From contig SEFZ01000019.1 of NCBI GenBank assembly GCA_004173185.1, positions 21,680 to 85,679 of the forward strand: a stretch of 64,000 bases of DNA, read 5' to 3'. The first letter of the stretch is position 1. The number at the start of each line of letters is the position of its first letter. The position numbers were made by a program, and so were the translations under genes. Positions 15,337-23,201 of this stretch are shown piece after piece. A model generated the notes under the pieces. It saw nothing but the letters and a program-made list of their open reading frames with translations. It was not told the origin of the DNA and made no database searches. The stretch is from Sphingomonadales bacterium (lineage in GTDB: Bacteria > Pseudomonadota > Alphaproteobacteria > Sphingomonadales > Sphingomonadaceae).

Positions 15337-16064
15337 GGGCCGCAGGGGGCGGCTGGACCGGCGCGCCGATTTCGGTGGCGGCTTGGGCCGTGCAGATGCT
15401 CGGCCCGCTGCTCAACGGTTATTGGGACGCGGCAGCGGCGGACACGCTCGATCTTAGCGGCGATACCGTGACCGCGTGGCGCGATCAGGTCTCCGGCTTG
15501 GTGCTGACGGGGATCGGTTCGCCGGCCTTTGCCAATTCGGGCGGCGTCCCGCGCATCGAGCTGGATGGCATTGGCGATGGTTTTGAGCTGCCGAACCCGC
15601 CTTTCCCGATCGGCAATGCGCCGAGCGAGACTTGGGCGCTGGTGCGGCAGGATGCGATTGCGGGCGACGATGCAAGCGTGCGCACCGCCATCGGCTATGG
15701 CGGCCCCGGCACCGGCCGGCGCATCGATCGCGCGGTGAATGGCGGCGTCAACAGCACATGGGGCGTTTCGGCCAGCACGGTGGCCGCCAACCTTTCGACC
15801 GATATGAGCGGGCTTCATCTGCTGCGGCTGGCAGTGAGCGCCAACGCCGTGAGCATCGGGGTGGACCGGGATGCGGTTGTCTCGAAAGCGACGATGCCGG
15901 CCACGGCGGGCACGCGGTTGCGCGTGGGCGCGAACCCCGGCCCGGATACGCCCAATCAGTTCTGGCACGGCGCGATCATCGCGGTGCTGAACACGCAACC
16001 GCTATCCCCGTACCACGTCACGAGGATGCGCCAGTTCGCTGATCTGCGGATGGGGCTGGCGTGA
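15333..16064 (+). CDS. Lectin-like (LamG/ConA-type) phage protein
   Basis: 243 residues from ATG 15333, overlapping the tailspike stop (ATGA). The layout 'GYWDAAAADTLDLSGDTVTA', 'WRDQVSG', a hydrophobic beta core, and 'LRVGANPG...QFWHGAIIAV' followed by 'MRQFADLRMGLA' is that of concanavalin-like glycan-binding modules found in phage fibres. No catalytic motif is evident. Translational coupling to the tailspike suggests an accessory adhesin. Confidence 0.65.
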   Translation: MRAAGGGWTGAPISVAAWAVQMLGPLLNGYWDAAAADTLDLSGDTVTAWRDQVSGLVLTGIGSPAFANSGGVPRIELDGIGDGFELPNPPFPIGNAPSETWALVRQDAIAGDDASVRTAIGYGGPGTGRRIDRAVNGGVNSTWGVSASTVAANLSTDMSGLHLLRLAVSANAVSIGVDRDAVVSKATMPATAGTRLRVGANPGPDTPNQFWHGAIIAVLNTQPLSPYHVTRMRQFADLRMGLA

Positions 16065-16140
16065 TGCAGAGCCGTTCGCCTGGTATTTGTGCCCGCATGC
16101 GAGCCGACATGCGCCAGCCCGGCAGATTGAGGAGCGGCGC

Positions 16141-16602
16141 GTGATCGGTGCAGCCAATCTCGATACGGTCAAGGCGCAGTTCGTGGTGCCACTGGTGGCG
16201 GCGCTCAGCTCTGGCGCCGGCAGTTCGTTGACCGTGCGCGGACCGGAATTCGTTGTAATCGCCGGTGTCACGGTTCCGTTGTTTTCAGCAGTGACCGGCG
16301 TGGTGGGCGTGGGGCTGGGTCTATGGCTTGCGCCTTCTCGCGCTGTTGCCCTCGGAGGTGGCCGCCTGATCGGGCTGACGCTCGCACTGATAGCGATCAT
16401 CTTGTGCAGTGTTATCACCACAGGACAGCAGCCCCTGGTGGCGATCAGCTGGGGCATTGGTTTGGGCTTCTCCGGCTTGCCCGTTGCTGAGACGCTCGGC
16501 GCTCAGGCGAAGGCCGGCGTGAAGGCTCTCATCGACGTTTCAATCGCGATAGCTGCGGCAAAGGCCGGCGTCAGAAAGACCAAGGAAACCGACGATGTCT
16601 GA
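16141..16602 (+). CDS. Multi-helix membrane protein, holin candidate
   Basis: Start GTG 16141 is chosen because AGGAG lies 6 bases upstream; the frame is open to 16087. 153 residues with about three to four membrane segments ('FVVIAGVTVPLFSAVTGVVG', 'LIGLTLALIAIILCSVITTG', 'PLVAISWGIGLGFSGLPVAE') and a basic C-terminal end. Holins of late regions have this size and topology, and the endolysin lacks a signal peptide, so a holin is needed. No holin family was recognised by sequence. Confidence 0.55.
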   Translation: MIGAANLDTVKAQFVVPLVAALSSGAGSSLTVRGPEFVVIAGVTVPLFSAVTGVVGVGLGLWLAPSRAVALGGGRLIGLTLALIAIILCSVITTGQQPLVAISWGIGLGFSGLPVAETLGAQAKAGVKALIDVSIAIAAAKAGVRKTKETDDV

Positions 16603-16981
16603 TTATCTCCAGCTCGCTATCGCTGCCGCGATCGTGATTGCCGTCTTCTACTCGGTGCACCGCCATGGACGGGGCAACCCGGAAGGCACGGGCGCGCTCG
16701 ATAGGCGTATGCAGAAGGTCGAGCAGACGCTCAAAGGATGCGCGACGCGCGGCTCGCTGGATTTACTCGCCGAGCAGGTGCGAAACCTAGAAGCGCATGC
16801 AGCGTCCAGCGGCGAGGTCGCGGCGATCGAGGGCAAGATCAACTTGGCGCGCGCCGAGATCCAGGGCGTCCGCGACCTGATGAGCGAGCGCATCTCGGGC
16901 GTGGCGGCATCCGCGAAGCGCACCGAAGAAGGCGTGCAGCGGATCGAGAAGTTCTTCCTCGAAGCAGGGATGCAGCGGTGA
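16595..16981 (+). CDS. Mu gp25-like protein (DUF2730), membrane anchor plus coiled coil
   Basis: 128 residues from ATG 16595, overlapping the upstream gene by 8 bases. One N-terminal membrane helix ('LQLAIAAAIVIAVFYSV') is followed by a long coiled coil ('LDLLAEQVRNLEAHAASSGE', 'RTEEGVQRIEKFF'). Mu-like phages have such a DUF2730 protein directly before gp26 and gp27, as here. The role is unknown; a spanin-like envelope function is an alternative suggested by the topology. Confidence 0.75.
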   Translation: MSDYLQLAIAAAIVIAVFYSVHRHGRGNPEGTGALDRRMQKVEQTLKGCATRGSLDLLAEQVRNLEAHAASSGEVAAIEGKINLARAEIQGVRDLMSERISGVAASAKRTEEGVQRIEKFFLEAGMQR

Positions 16982-17283
16982 CCCACTATTCCGAACATCT
17001 CGATGCCAACCGGCGTCTCGCGATCCTGAAGCTGCTGATCGAGGATTGCGGCACTTCTAACGACAGCGTGCTTGAGCTCGCTCTCCGCGAGATCGGCCAT
17101 CGCAAGGAACTCGATCGCACAGCCGTGCGCCGTCTGGTCACTGAACTGGAGGAGCGCGCCTGCGTTACCAGCGAGATCGTGCGCGGCGTCGTGATGGTGG
17201 TGAAGATCACCCAGCGCGGGCGCATGGCGGCGGTTGGCGACGTGTCGATCGACGGGATCGCAAGCCCCTTTGCGGGCCTCTGA
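16978..17283 (+). CDS. Mu gp26-like protein
   Basis: 101 residues from GTG 16978, overlapping both neighbours. 'ANRRLAILKLLIEDCGTSND' and 'DRTAVRRLVTELEERACVTS' form a winged-helix-like fold, as in the Mu gp26 family that lies between DUF2730 and DUF3486 genes. A DNA-binding role in packaging or late regulation is likely but not established. Confidence 0.78.
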   Translation: MTHYSEHLDANRRLAILKLLIEDCGTSNDSVLELALREIGHRKELDRTAVRRLVTELEERACVTSEIVRGVVMVVKITQRGRMAAVGDVSIDGIASPFAGL

Positions 17284-17849
17284 TGACGCGCGCCCGGCAT
17301 CGGCCGTCATCGATCGACCGCCTCAATCCCGAGATCAAGGATCTGATCGGCAAGCTGCGGATCGACTTTGGCTGGACGATTGACGAAATTTTGTCGCGCT
17401 TGCGGGAGCTTGGTCAGGGCGAAGTTTCACGCTCGGCGCTTGGCCGACACGTCAAGTCGATCGAGGAAGTCGGCGCGCAGCTGCGCCTGGCGCGCGAGAC
17501 GGCGCAGGCACTGGTCAGCCAGGTCGGTGAAGGCAATGAAGATCGCATCACTGAGTTGAACCTCGAACTCGCCCAGGCGGGTATTCTGCGCATTCTCACC
17601 GCGACTGACGATGAGGGCGACGGTCAGCCGGTCACACTCGGCCCGAAAGAGATGGCCCTGGTAACGAAGGCCATCCAGCAGGCGGCCGGCGCGCGGAAGA
17701 CAAACACAGAGCTTATTCTGAGAACCCGACAAGAGGCCGCGAAGGCAGCTGCGAAGGCCGTGGATGACTTTGCCAAGGACAAGTCGGCAGGGCTCACGAA
17801 GGAGACCGTGGACGAGATCAAGAAGCGCATCATGGGAATCGCGGCCTGA
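17283..17849 (+). CDS. Mu gp27-like protein (DUF3486), small terminase subunit
   Basis: 188 residues from ATG 17283. The start 'RPSSIDRLNPEIKDLIGKLR' and 'GWTIDEILSRLRELGQGEVS' followed by 'SALGRHVKSIEEV' is the DUF3486 pattern with an N-terminal helix-turn-helix, then a helical oligomerisation region and a Lys-rich C-terminus. It sits directly upstream of the large terminase and would recognise phage DNA for packaging. Confidence 0.88.
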   Translation: MTRARHRPSSIDRLNPEIKDLIGKLRIDFGWTIDEILSRLRELGQGEVSRSALGRHVKSIEEVGAQLRLARETAQALVSQVGEGNEDRITELNLELAQAGILRILTATDDEGDGQPVTLGPKEMALVTKAIQQAAGARKTNTELILRTRQEAAKAAAKAVDDFAKDKSAGLTKETVDEIKKRIMGIAA

Positions 17850-19519
17850 TGGCCCTTACCACGGATCAGCTAGAGCGCATGATCGGCGAAGGCGTGCCCG
17901 TGTCCGAAGAGGACTGGGCTGCATTTCGGGCAGCATCGCGCCAGCAGTTGCCGGACGGGCTGACGGGCAAGGAATTGCCGGACGTCTTGATGACGTTTCA
18001 AAAAGAGCTCCTGGCTTCGACTTCGAAGTATTCGGTGACGGTGGCGGACAAGGCGCGGCGCACCGGAGCAACTTGGGCGATCGGCGGCGATGCCGTGCTT
18101 ACCGCTGGCTCGGCCGCGACGGCTGGCGGCATGGACGTCCTTTATATCGGCTACAATCTCGATATGGCGCGGGAGTTCATCGACACCTGCGCGATGTGGG
18201 CCAAGGCGTTTATGCCGGCATGCAGCGAGGTCGGTGAGTTCCTGTTCCACGACGCCGGCATCGATGGCGCCGAGGATAAACATATCCAGGCGTTCCGCAT
18301 TCGCTTCGCATCTGGCTTCGAGATCTGCGCGCTCTCCAGCCGGCCGCGCTCGCTGCGGGGCCGCCAGGGCTACGTCATTCTCGACGAGTTCGCGTTCCAT
18401 GATGATCCCGAAGGCCTGCTCAAGGCCTGCATGGCGCTGCTGATCTGGGGCGGGAAGATCCTCGTGATCTCGACGCACAATGGCGCCGACAATCCGTTCA
18501 ACCTTCTCATACAGGATATCCGCAAGGGCGAACTCGGTGACGATGCCAATGTCGTGCGCTGCACCTTCGACGATGCGGTGCGCGACGGGCTCTACGAGCG
18601 CGTCTGCCTGCGCAAGGGGATCGAATGGACCGCCGAGGGCGAGGCGAAGTGGCGTGCCAGTATCCGCAAGATCTACCGCGCCAACGCCGAGGAAGAGCTT
18701 GACTGCGTGCCAGCCCAGGGCAGCGGCGTCTATCTCAGCCGGATGCTGCTAGAGGCATGCACGGTTCCGCCCGACAAGGTGTTTGTGTTGAAGTGTCCCT
18801 CGGGCTTCGAGCTGCGGGAGGAACGCAGCCGGCTGGATTATGTACAATCGTGGCTAGAGCAGAACGTCGGGCCTGAGCTCGAAGGCCTCGATGTGCGACT
18901 CCAGCATGCATTTGGCCAGGACTTCGCCCGGAGCGGCGATGCGTCGATCTATGTGCCACTTGTGATCGAGCCCGATCTGACCAGGCGCGCGCCGTTCGTG
19001 ATCGAAATGCGCAACGTGCCCTTCGAGCAGCAAAAGCAAATCCTGATCTGGGTGACCGAGCGGCTTCCTCGCTTCATCGGCGGCAAGATCGATGCGACTG
19101 GCAATGGCGGCTTCCTTGGTGAAGTCGCTGTCCAGCGGTTCGGACCGAGCCTGATCGAGGCGGTCAAGCTCAGCCAGGCATGGTACGCCGAATGGATGCC
19201 GAAGATGAAAACCGGCATCGAAGACCGCAAGCTCCTGTTCCCTGCCAACGATAACCTCGTCTCGGACCTGCGCCAGGTGCGCCTCGTGCGCGGTATCCCG
19301 ATGGTGCCGCAAGGCGTGAAGAACGAGGGCACCGATGGACTTTCGCGCCATGGAGACTTTGCGCCGGCACTCGCCCTGGCCAACGCTGCGTCGTTCAACA
19401 GTGCCCAGGTCATCGCTTACTACCCGGTCGGCCGCGAAGCAGCTGATCGCCGCGACCCCAACCGCCGCCATGCCGAGGACACCCGATCGCGCGGGCGCTT
19501 CGGACGCGGCACTTTTTGA
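17849..19519 (+). CDS. Terminase large subunit (Mu gp28-like)
   Basis: 556 residues. A packaging ATPase with Walker-A-like 'KARRTGATWA' (68-77) and Walker B 'YVILDEFAF' (175-183; D179, E180). 'ISTHNGADNPFNLL' (~residue 209) is the coupling motif region. The C-terminal RNase-H-like nuclease part contains the acidic 'QDFARSGDASIYV' and 'IDATGNGGFLGEVAV'. It drives headful packaging of phage DNA together with flanking host DNA in Mu-like phages. It overlaps the portal gene at its end. Confidence 0.93.
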   Translation: MALTTDQLERMIGEGVPVSEEDWAAFRAASRQQLPDGLTGKELPDVLMTFQKELLASTSKYSVTVADKARRTGATWAIGGDAVLTAGSAATAGGMDVLYIGYNLDMAREFIDTCAMWAKAFMPACSEVGEFLFHDAGIDGAEDKHIQAFRIRFASGFEICALSSRPRSLRGRQGYVILDEFAFHDDPEGLLKACMALLIWGGKILVISTHNGADNPFNLLIQDIRKGELGDDANVVRCTFDDAVRDGLYERVCLRKGIEWTAEGEAKWRASIRKIYRANAEEELDCVPAQGSGVYLSRMLLEACTVPPDKVFVLKCPSGFELREERSRLDYVQSWLEQNVGPELEGLDVRLQHAFGQDFARSGDASIYVPLVIEPDLTRRAPFVIEMRNVPFEQQKQILIWVTERLPRFIGGKIDATGNGGFLGEVAVQRFGPSLIEAVKLSQAWYAEWMPKMKTGIEDRKLLFPANDNLVSDLRQVRLVRGIPMVPQGVKNEGTDGLSRHGDFAPALALANAASFNSAQVIAYYPVGREAADRRDPNRRHAEDTRSRGRFGRGTF

Positions 19520-21186
19520 GTACCGACATGGCTGACCGTCCGCCCGCCCTCATCGACACCCATGGCCGCCCGTTGCGCCGAGAGGAGCTGACGCGCGAGA
19601 TCGCCGCGCCGAGCACCATGGGTGTGCGCTCGATCCTTTCCGGGCATCCCGCCCAGGGTCTTACGCCGCAGAAGCTGGCGCGCCTGTTGCGCGATGCCGA
19701 GCAGGGCGACCCGCTCGCTTATCTCGAACTAGCGGAGGAGATGGAGGAGAAGGACCCCCATTACCTCGCAGTTCTCAGCACGCGTAAGCGCCAGGTGGCG
19801 CAGCTGCCGGTCACCGTCGTGGCGGCCGGCGATAGCGAAGAGGAAAAGGACGACGCGCAGCTGGTCCGCGACTGGCTCGATCGAGATCTGCTCGAAGCGG
19901 AGCTGTTCGATATTCTCGACGCCATGGGCAAAGGCTATAGCGCGACCGAGATGATATGGGATCTCGGGCCGGATCTCTGGCAGCCCAACGCTCTGAAATG
20001 GCGAGATCCTCGCTACTTCGAATGGGATCGGGTGACCGGCGAGGAGTTGTTGCTGCGCGACATCAACGGTCCGCAGTCGCTGCCCGGGTTCAAGTTCATC
20101 GTTCACGTTCACCAGGCGAAGTCGGGCTTGCCCGTTCGCGGCGGCCTCGCTCGCGTCATCGCGTGGGGCTATATGTTCAAGAACTATGCGATCAAGGATT
20201 GGGTTACCTTCCTTGAAACCTACGGCATGCCGATGCGCATCGGGCGCTATGAGAACGGTACCAGCGAGCCTGATATTCAGCTCCTCAAGGATGCTCTCGC
20301 CGATCTCGGTTCCGACGCCGCAGCCGCGTTCCCGAAGTCCATGGACATCACCTTCGAGAACACCACTGCCGGCAGTACGCCCGAAGCGCTCTGGCAGAAG
20401 AAAGCCGAGTATGTAGATTCGCAGGTATCCAAGGCGGTGCTTGGGCAGACCGGCACCACCGATATGAAGTCAGGCGGCCTCGGTGATGGCGGCAACAAGG
20501 TCCATGATCGCGTGGCGGGTGATATCGAGCGTGCCGATGCGAAGATGCTTGCCGCCACACTCAACCGCGACTTCGTGCCCGCTTACGTTATGCTCAATCG
20601 TGGGCCGCGCAGGAAATATCCGCGCATCCGTATTGGTCGTGAAGATGCCTGCGACATTGGCCAGATGATCACCAATGCCGGAAAGCTTGCAGCATTGGGC
20701 GTCGAGATCGATGGCGAGCCGCTGCGGGAGATGGCTGGTCTTCAAGCACCCGCAGAGGGCGGGATCGTTCTGCGCGCAGCGATAGTTTCTGAACCCGCCG
20801 AATTTCCGCCCGTAAAGGCCGCTAAGGCCCCAGAAGGTAAAAGCCCCGCCGCAGCGACGGCAAGCGCCCTCTCACGACCTCTCAGGGGGCTTCCGGTGGA
20901 CGCGGAGGGCATAGCGTCGGGTATTAATTCACCCGCACGTTCGGAGCCCGACCCGATCGACGTGGCGACTGACGAATCTCTTGCCGATTGGGAGTTGCTT
21001 GCCGAGCCGGTGTTTGCGCCGATCGAGCGGCTTGCTCGGGATGCGGGCAGCCTAGAGGAACTGCGCGACGGGCTTATCTCGTCGATCGCCAGCATGGATG
21101 CCACGCAGCTGGTCGAGGCGCTCGCTCGCGGCATGTTCGCGGCTCGCCTTGCGGGCGATGCCGATGCACGGCCGAACGCGGGATGA
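19516..21186 (+). CDS. Portal protein (DUF935, Mu gp29-like)
   Basis: 556 residues if translation starts at TTG 19516, which overlaps the terminase TGA; ATG 19528 four codons later is an alternative with GAG 7 bases upstream. 'IRSILSGHPAQGLTPQKLAR'-type N-terminus, 'AYLELAEEMEEKDPHYLAVL' and 'KRQVAQLPVTV' are classical for DUF935 portals. 'YAIKDWVTFLETYGMPMRIG' also matches. It forms the dodecameric ring at the capsid vertex. The last ~140 residues are low-complexity and variable. Confidence 0.93.
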   Translation: MSTDMADRPPALIDTHGRPLRREELTREIAAPSTMGVRSILSGHPAQGLTPQKLARLLRDAEQGDPLAYLELAEEMEEKDPHYLAVLSTRKRQVAQLPVTVVAAGDSEEEKDDAQLVRDWLDRDLLEAELFDILDAMGKGYSATEMIWDLGPDLWQPNALKWRDPRYFEWDRVTGEELLLRDINGPQSLPGFKFIVHVHQAKSGLPVRGGLARVIAWGYMFKNYAIKDWVTFLETYGMPMRIGRYENGTSEPDIQLLKDALADLGSDAAAAFPKSMDITFENTTAGSTPEALWQKKAEYVDSQVSKAVLGQTGTTDMKSGGLGDGGNKVHDRVAGDIERADAKMLAATLNRDFVPAYVMLNRGPRRKYPRIRIGREDACDIGQMITNAGKLAALGVEIDGEPLREMAGLQAPAEGGIVLRAAIVSEPAEFPPVKAAKAPEGKSPAAATASALSRPLRGLPVDAEGIASGINSPARSEPDPIDVATDESLADWELLAEPVFAPIERLARDAGSLEELRDGLISSIASMDATQLVEALARGMFAARLAGDADARPNAG

Positions 21187-21653
21187 CCTTCGCGACGCTC
21201 TTCGACTTCAAGCGGCCGCACGTGGCCGACTATCGCAACGCCAATGGCGCGATCGTCACAGCGGCGATCGATGCGCCGCGTTTCGATCATGATCTGGCTG
21301 GATCGCCGATTGGTCTGGTCGTGGAGCCAGGCCCGGATCTTGGTCAGCATGATCGGGTATCGCTCGCGGCAGCGATCGCGATCGATGGACCGGCCACGGT
21401 GTTTCAAGCGATCACGCTCCCGGATGGAAGTACGTTACGCCGCGCGGTCTACACACGCGATGTGACAGCGACGGTGAATGCGCTGCTCAGGGTTGCGGGT
21501 CGTCACCAGGCAATCGGCGCGGTTGGTGGCTTCATTGCGATCCGCAATGGCGCGGTTCGCTATCGCGGCAAAAGCTGGACACCTCCAGCGGTGATCGCCG
21601 CCGACGCCGCATTGCTCGCGGGTGGCCATGACCGGCCCATGTTGGCGAACTGA
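21183..21653 (+). CDS. Small virion protein with a fibre-type N-terminal motif
   Basis: 156 residues from ATG 21183 (ATGA overlap). Residues 7-50 ('FDFKRPHVADYRNANGAIVT' then 'APRFDHD...IGLVVEPGP') match a motif usually found at the start of phage tail fibre or head-spike domains, where it reads like 'ATYVDADGxIxTAAxxxPRFDHDP'. Here it stands alone between the portal and head protein F, where Mu has no gene. It may be a minor capsid fibre or decoration protein. Confidence 0.55.
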   Translation: MTFATLFDFKRPHVADYRNANGAIVTAAIDAPRFDHDLAGSPIGLVVEPGPDLGQHDRVSLAAAIAIDGPATVFQAITLPDGSTLRRAVYTRDVTATVNALLRVAGRHQAIGAVGGFIAIRNGAVRYRGKSWTPPAVIAADAALLAGGHDRPMLAN

Positions 21654-22840
21654 TGTCCGCCGATTCCCCGGTACCGTTGCTGCCGCCCGAAGAGGCTATC
21701 GCGTTCTTCAAGCGCAAGGGCTTCGTGTTTGGCTTTTCATGGCAGGACGTGTGGCAGGAGGAACATGCCAGGGCGTTCACCGTCGCGAAGGCAATGACGC
21801 GCGACGTGCTTGAGACAATTCGAACCGCCGTCGATCGCGCGATCGCAGAAGGTGAGACGCTCGACGACTTCCGCAAAGATCTGCGGCCGAAGCTCGAAAA
21901 GCTGGGCTGGTGGGGCCGCAAGCAGATGATCGACCCGCTCACCGCCGAGCGGTCGATGGTCCAGCTCGGCAGCCCGCGCAGGCTCAAGACAATCTTCCAG
22001 GTCAATATGCGCACCTCCTATGCTGTCGGTGCCTGGGAACGTATCCAGCGGCAGAAGGCGGCGTTTCCGTTCATCCGCTACACCAGCGTGATGGACGGTC
22101 GCGAGCGCGAGCAGCACCATGCCTGGCACGGGACGACGCTGCCGGTCGATCATCCCTGGTGGGACACGCACTATCCGCCCTGCGGCTGGAACTGTCGCTG
22201 CAAGCCGCAAGCCTACAGCGCGAAGATGCTCGCACGCAGGGGCTATACCGTTACCGAGAAACCCGTCGCCTTCCCGGCCAAGGCATGGACCAACAAGCGC
22301 ACCGGCGAGGTTCACCAGATCGAGGAAGGCATAGATCCGGGCTGGTCGTACAATGTAGGCAAGGCCGCGCTCGCCGGTCAGGCACCGCCACCATTGCCGG
22401 ACAGCTTCAGCGGGTCGGCCACGGCATCGGCCGCCAGCCAGGGTGCAACGCTGGCCGCCTTCTTCGCGCCGTTCGCGATGAAGGCAGGCGAGGCCCGCAC
22501 CGGGCGCGTCTTTATCGACAAGGGCGGCTGGCCGCTGGGGATCTCGCTGGCCTGGCTAGAGCGCGACGGGCGTCTGACGCTGCCAGCGCCGGGGCGGCGC
22601 GCCCAGCTCGGCCTCGCCGCCCGTACGATCGCCGAGCCGAGCGAGATCCGCTGGCTCTGGATCACGGGCGCGAATGGCGCGGATATGCTGTTCCGGCGCT
22701 ATATCTCGCTTGGCGATGATGGCCGCGCGGCGTGCGTTGTCGATGTAGGCCGCGACGGCTGGGGGTTCATCGCTCGCGAGGACGGTCGCGATCTCGACGT
22801 GATGCGGCGCGGTGAGCTCGCGTGGTCGGCGATCGCGTGA
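21653..22840 (+). CDS. Head morphogenesis protein F (Mu gp30-like) with C-terminal nuclease-like domain
   Basis: 395 residues. Residues ~1-230 are Mu F/SPP1 gp7-type minor head protein: 'LPPEEAIAFFKRKGFVFGFS', 'NMRTSYAVGAWERIQRQKAA', 'YTSVMDGREREQHHAWHGTT' and the Cys-rich 'PPCGWNCRC'. Residues ~270-390 are a separate module: 'KAGEARTGRVFIDKGGWPLG', 'AEPSEIRWLWI', 'RRYISLGDDGRAACVVDVGR', 'GWGFIA'. That pattern resembles the PBECR (Barnase/EndoU/colicin/RelE-like) nuclease domains often fused to F proteins. Such a domain could be delivered with the DNA. The nuclease assignment is tentative. Confidence 0.85.
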   Translation: MSADSPVPLLPPEEAIAFFKRKGFVFGFSWQDVWQEEHARAFTVAKAMTRDVLETIRTAVDRAIAEGETLDDFRKDLRPKLEKLGWWGRKQMIDPLTAERSMVQLGSPRRLKTIFQVNMRTSYAVGAWERIQRQKAAFPFIRYTSVMDGREREQHHAWHGTTLPVDHPWWDTHYPPCGWNCRCKPQAYSAKMLARRGYTVTEKPVAFPAKAWTNKRTGEVHQIEEGIDPGWSYNVGKAALAGQAPPPLPDSFSGSATASAASQGATLAAFFAPFAMKAGEARTGRVFIDKGGWPLGISLAWLERDGRLTLPAPGRRAQLGLAARTIAEPSEIRWLWITGANGADMLFRRYISLGDDGRAACVVDVGRDGWGFIAREDGRDLDVMRRGELAWSAIA

Positions 22841-23154
22841 TCCGTTTCTGGCACTCCTCAAGCACGACCCTTGGTGAGTCTAGGGATGTCGTGGGGCGAC
22901 ACTGGTACGCTGACTTCGGCAGGGTCCAGCTAGCGCTCAACGTTCGGACTCGGGTGGGCATCCAGATCGATGCCGATAGGAAAGAATATTACGACCTGCG
23001 CGATTGCGCGGTACGAGCGAGTTCGCCCGAAACCGTCGAATGGGCGCTTGAAGACCTTTACGCGGCCGGAGGGTATCGTATCACTGCCATGGCGCTGATG
23101 CGGCGAATAATAGACGGCACCTACAAATCGCCTTGGGGTCCAGAGTTGGCCTGA
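22837..23154 (+). CDS. Hypothetical protein, 105 aa
   Basis: GTG 22837 overlaps the F stop codon. It starts 'IRFWHSSSTTLGESRDVVGR' and contains 'RTRVGIQIDADRKEYYDLRD'. A small soluble alpha/beta protein of unrecognised family. It is the last gene of late block 1; its TGA (23152-23154) lies inside the dyad of the second late promoter. It could be an immunity partner for the nuclease-like domain of the F protein it overlaps, a speculation from position only. Confidence 0.55.
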   Translation: MIRFWHSSSTTLGESRDVVGRHWYADFGRVQLALNVRTRVGIQIDADRKEYYDLRDCAVRASSPETVEWALEDLYAAGGYRITAMALMRRIIDGTYKSPWGPELA

Positions 23155-23201
23155 AATTCTTCAGGTTAGAGACGTCTCTCCACCCGCTCATAAGCTCCCT
23201 T
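23150..23201 (+). promoter_or_regulatory. Putative activator-dependent late promoter 2
   Basis: The dyad CCTGAA-ATTC-TTCAGG-T (23150-23166) repeats that at 11897 exactly and is again followed by two variable bases and GAGAC. A -10-like TCATAA at 23188-23193 lies 8 bases before ATG 23202, the same distance as in promoter 1. Dyad-to-ATG distance is 52 here and 53 there. No ribosome site precedes the ATG. It should give the head/tail genes their own activated transcript. Confidence 0.7.
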
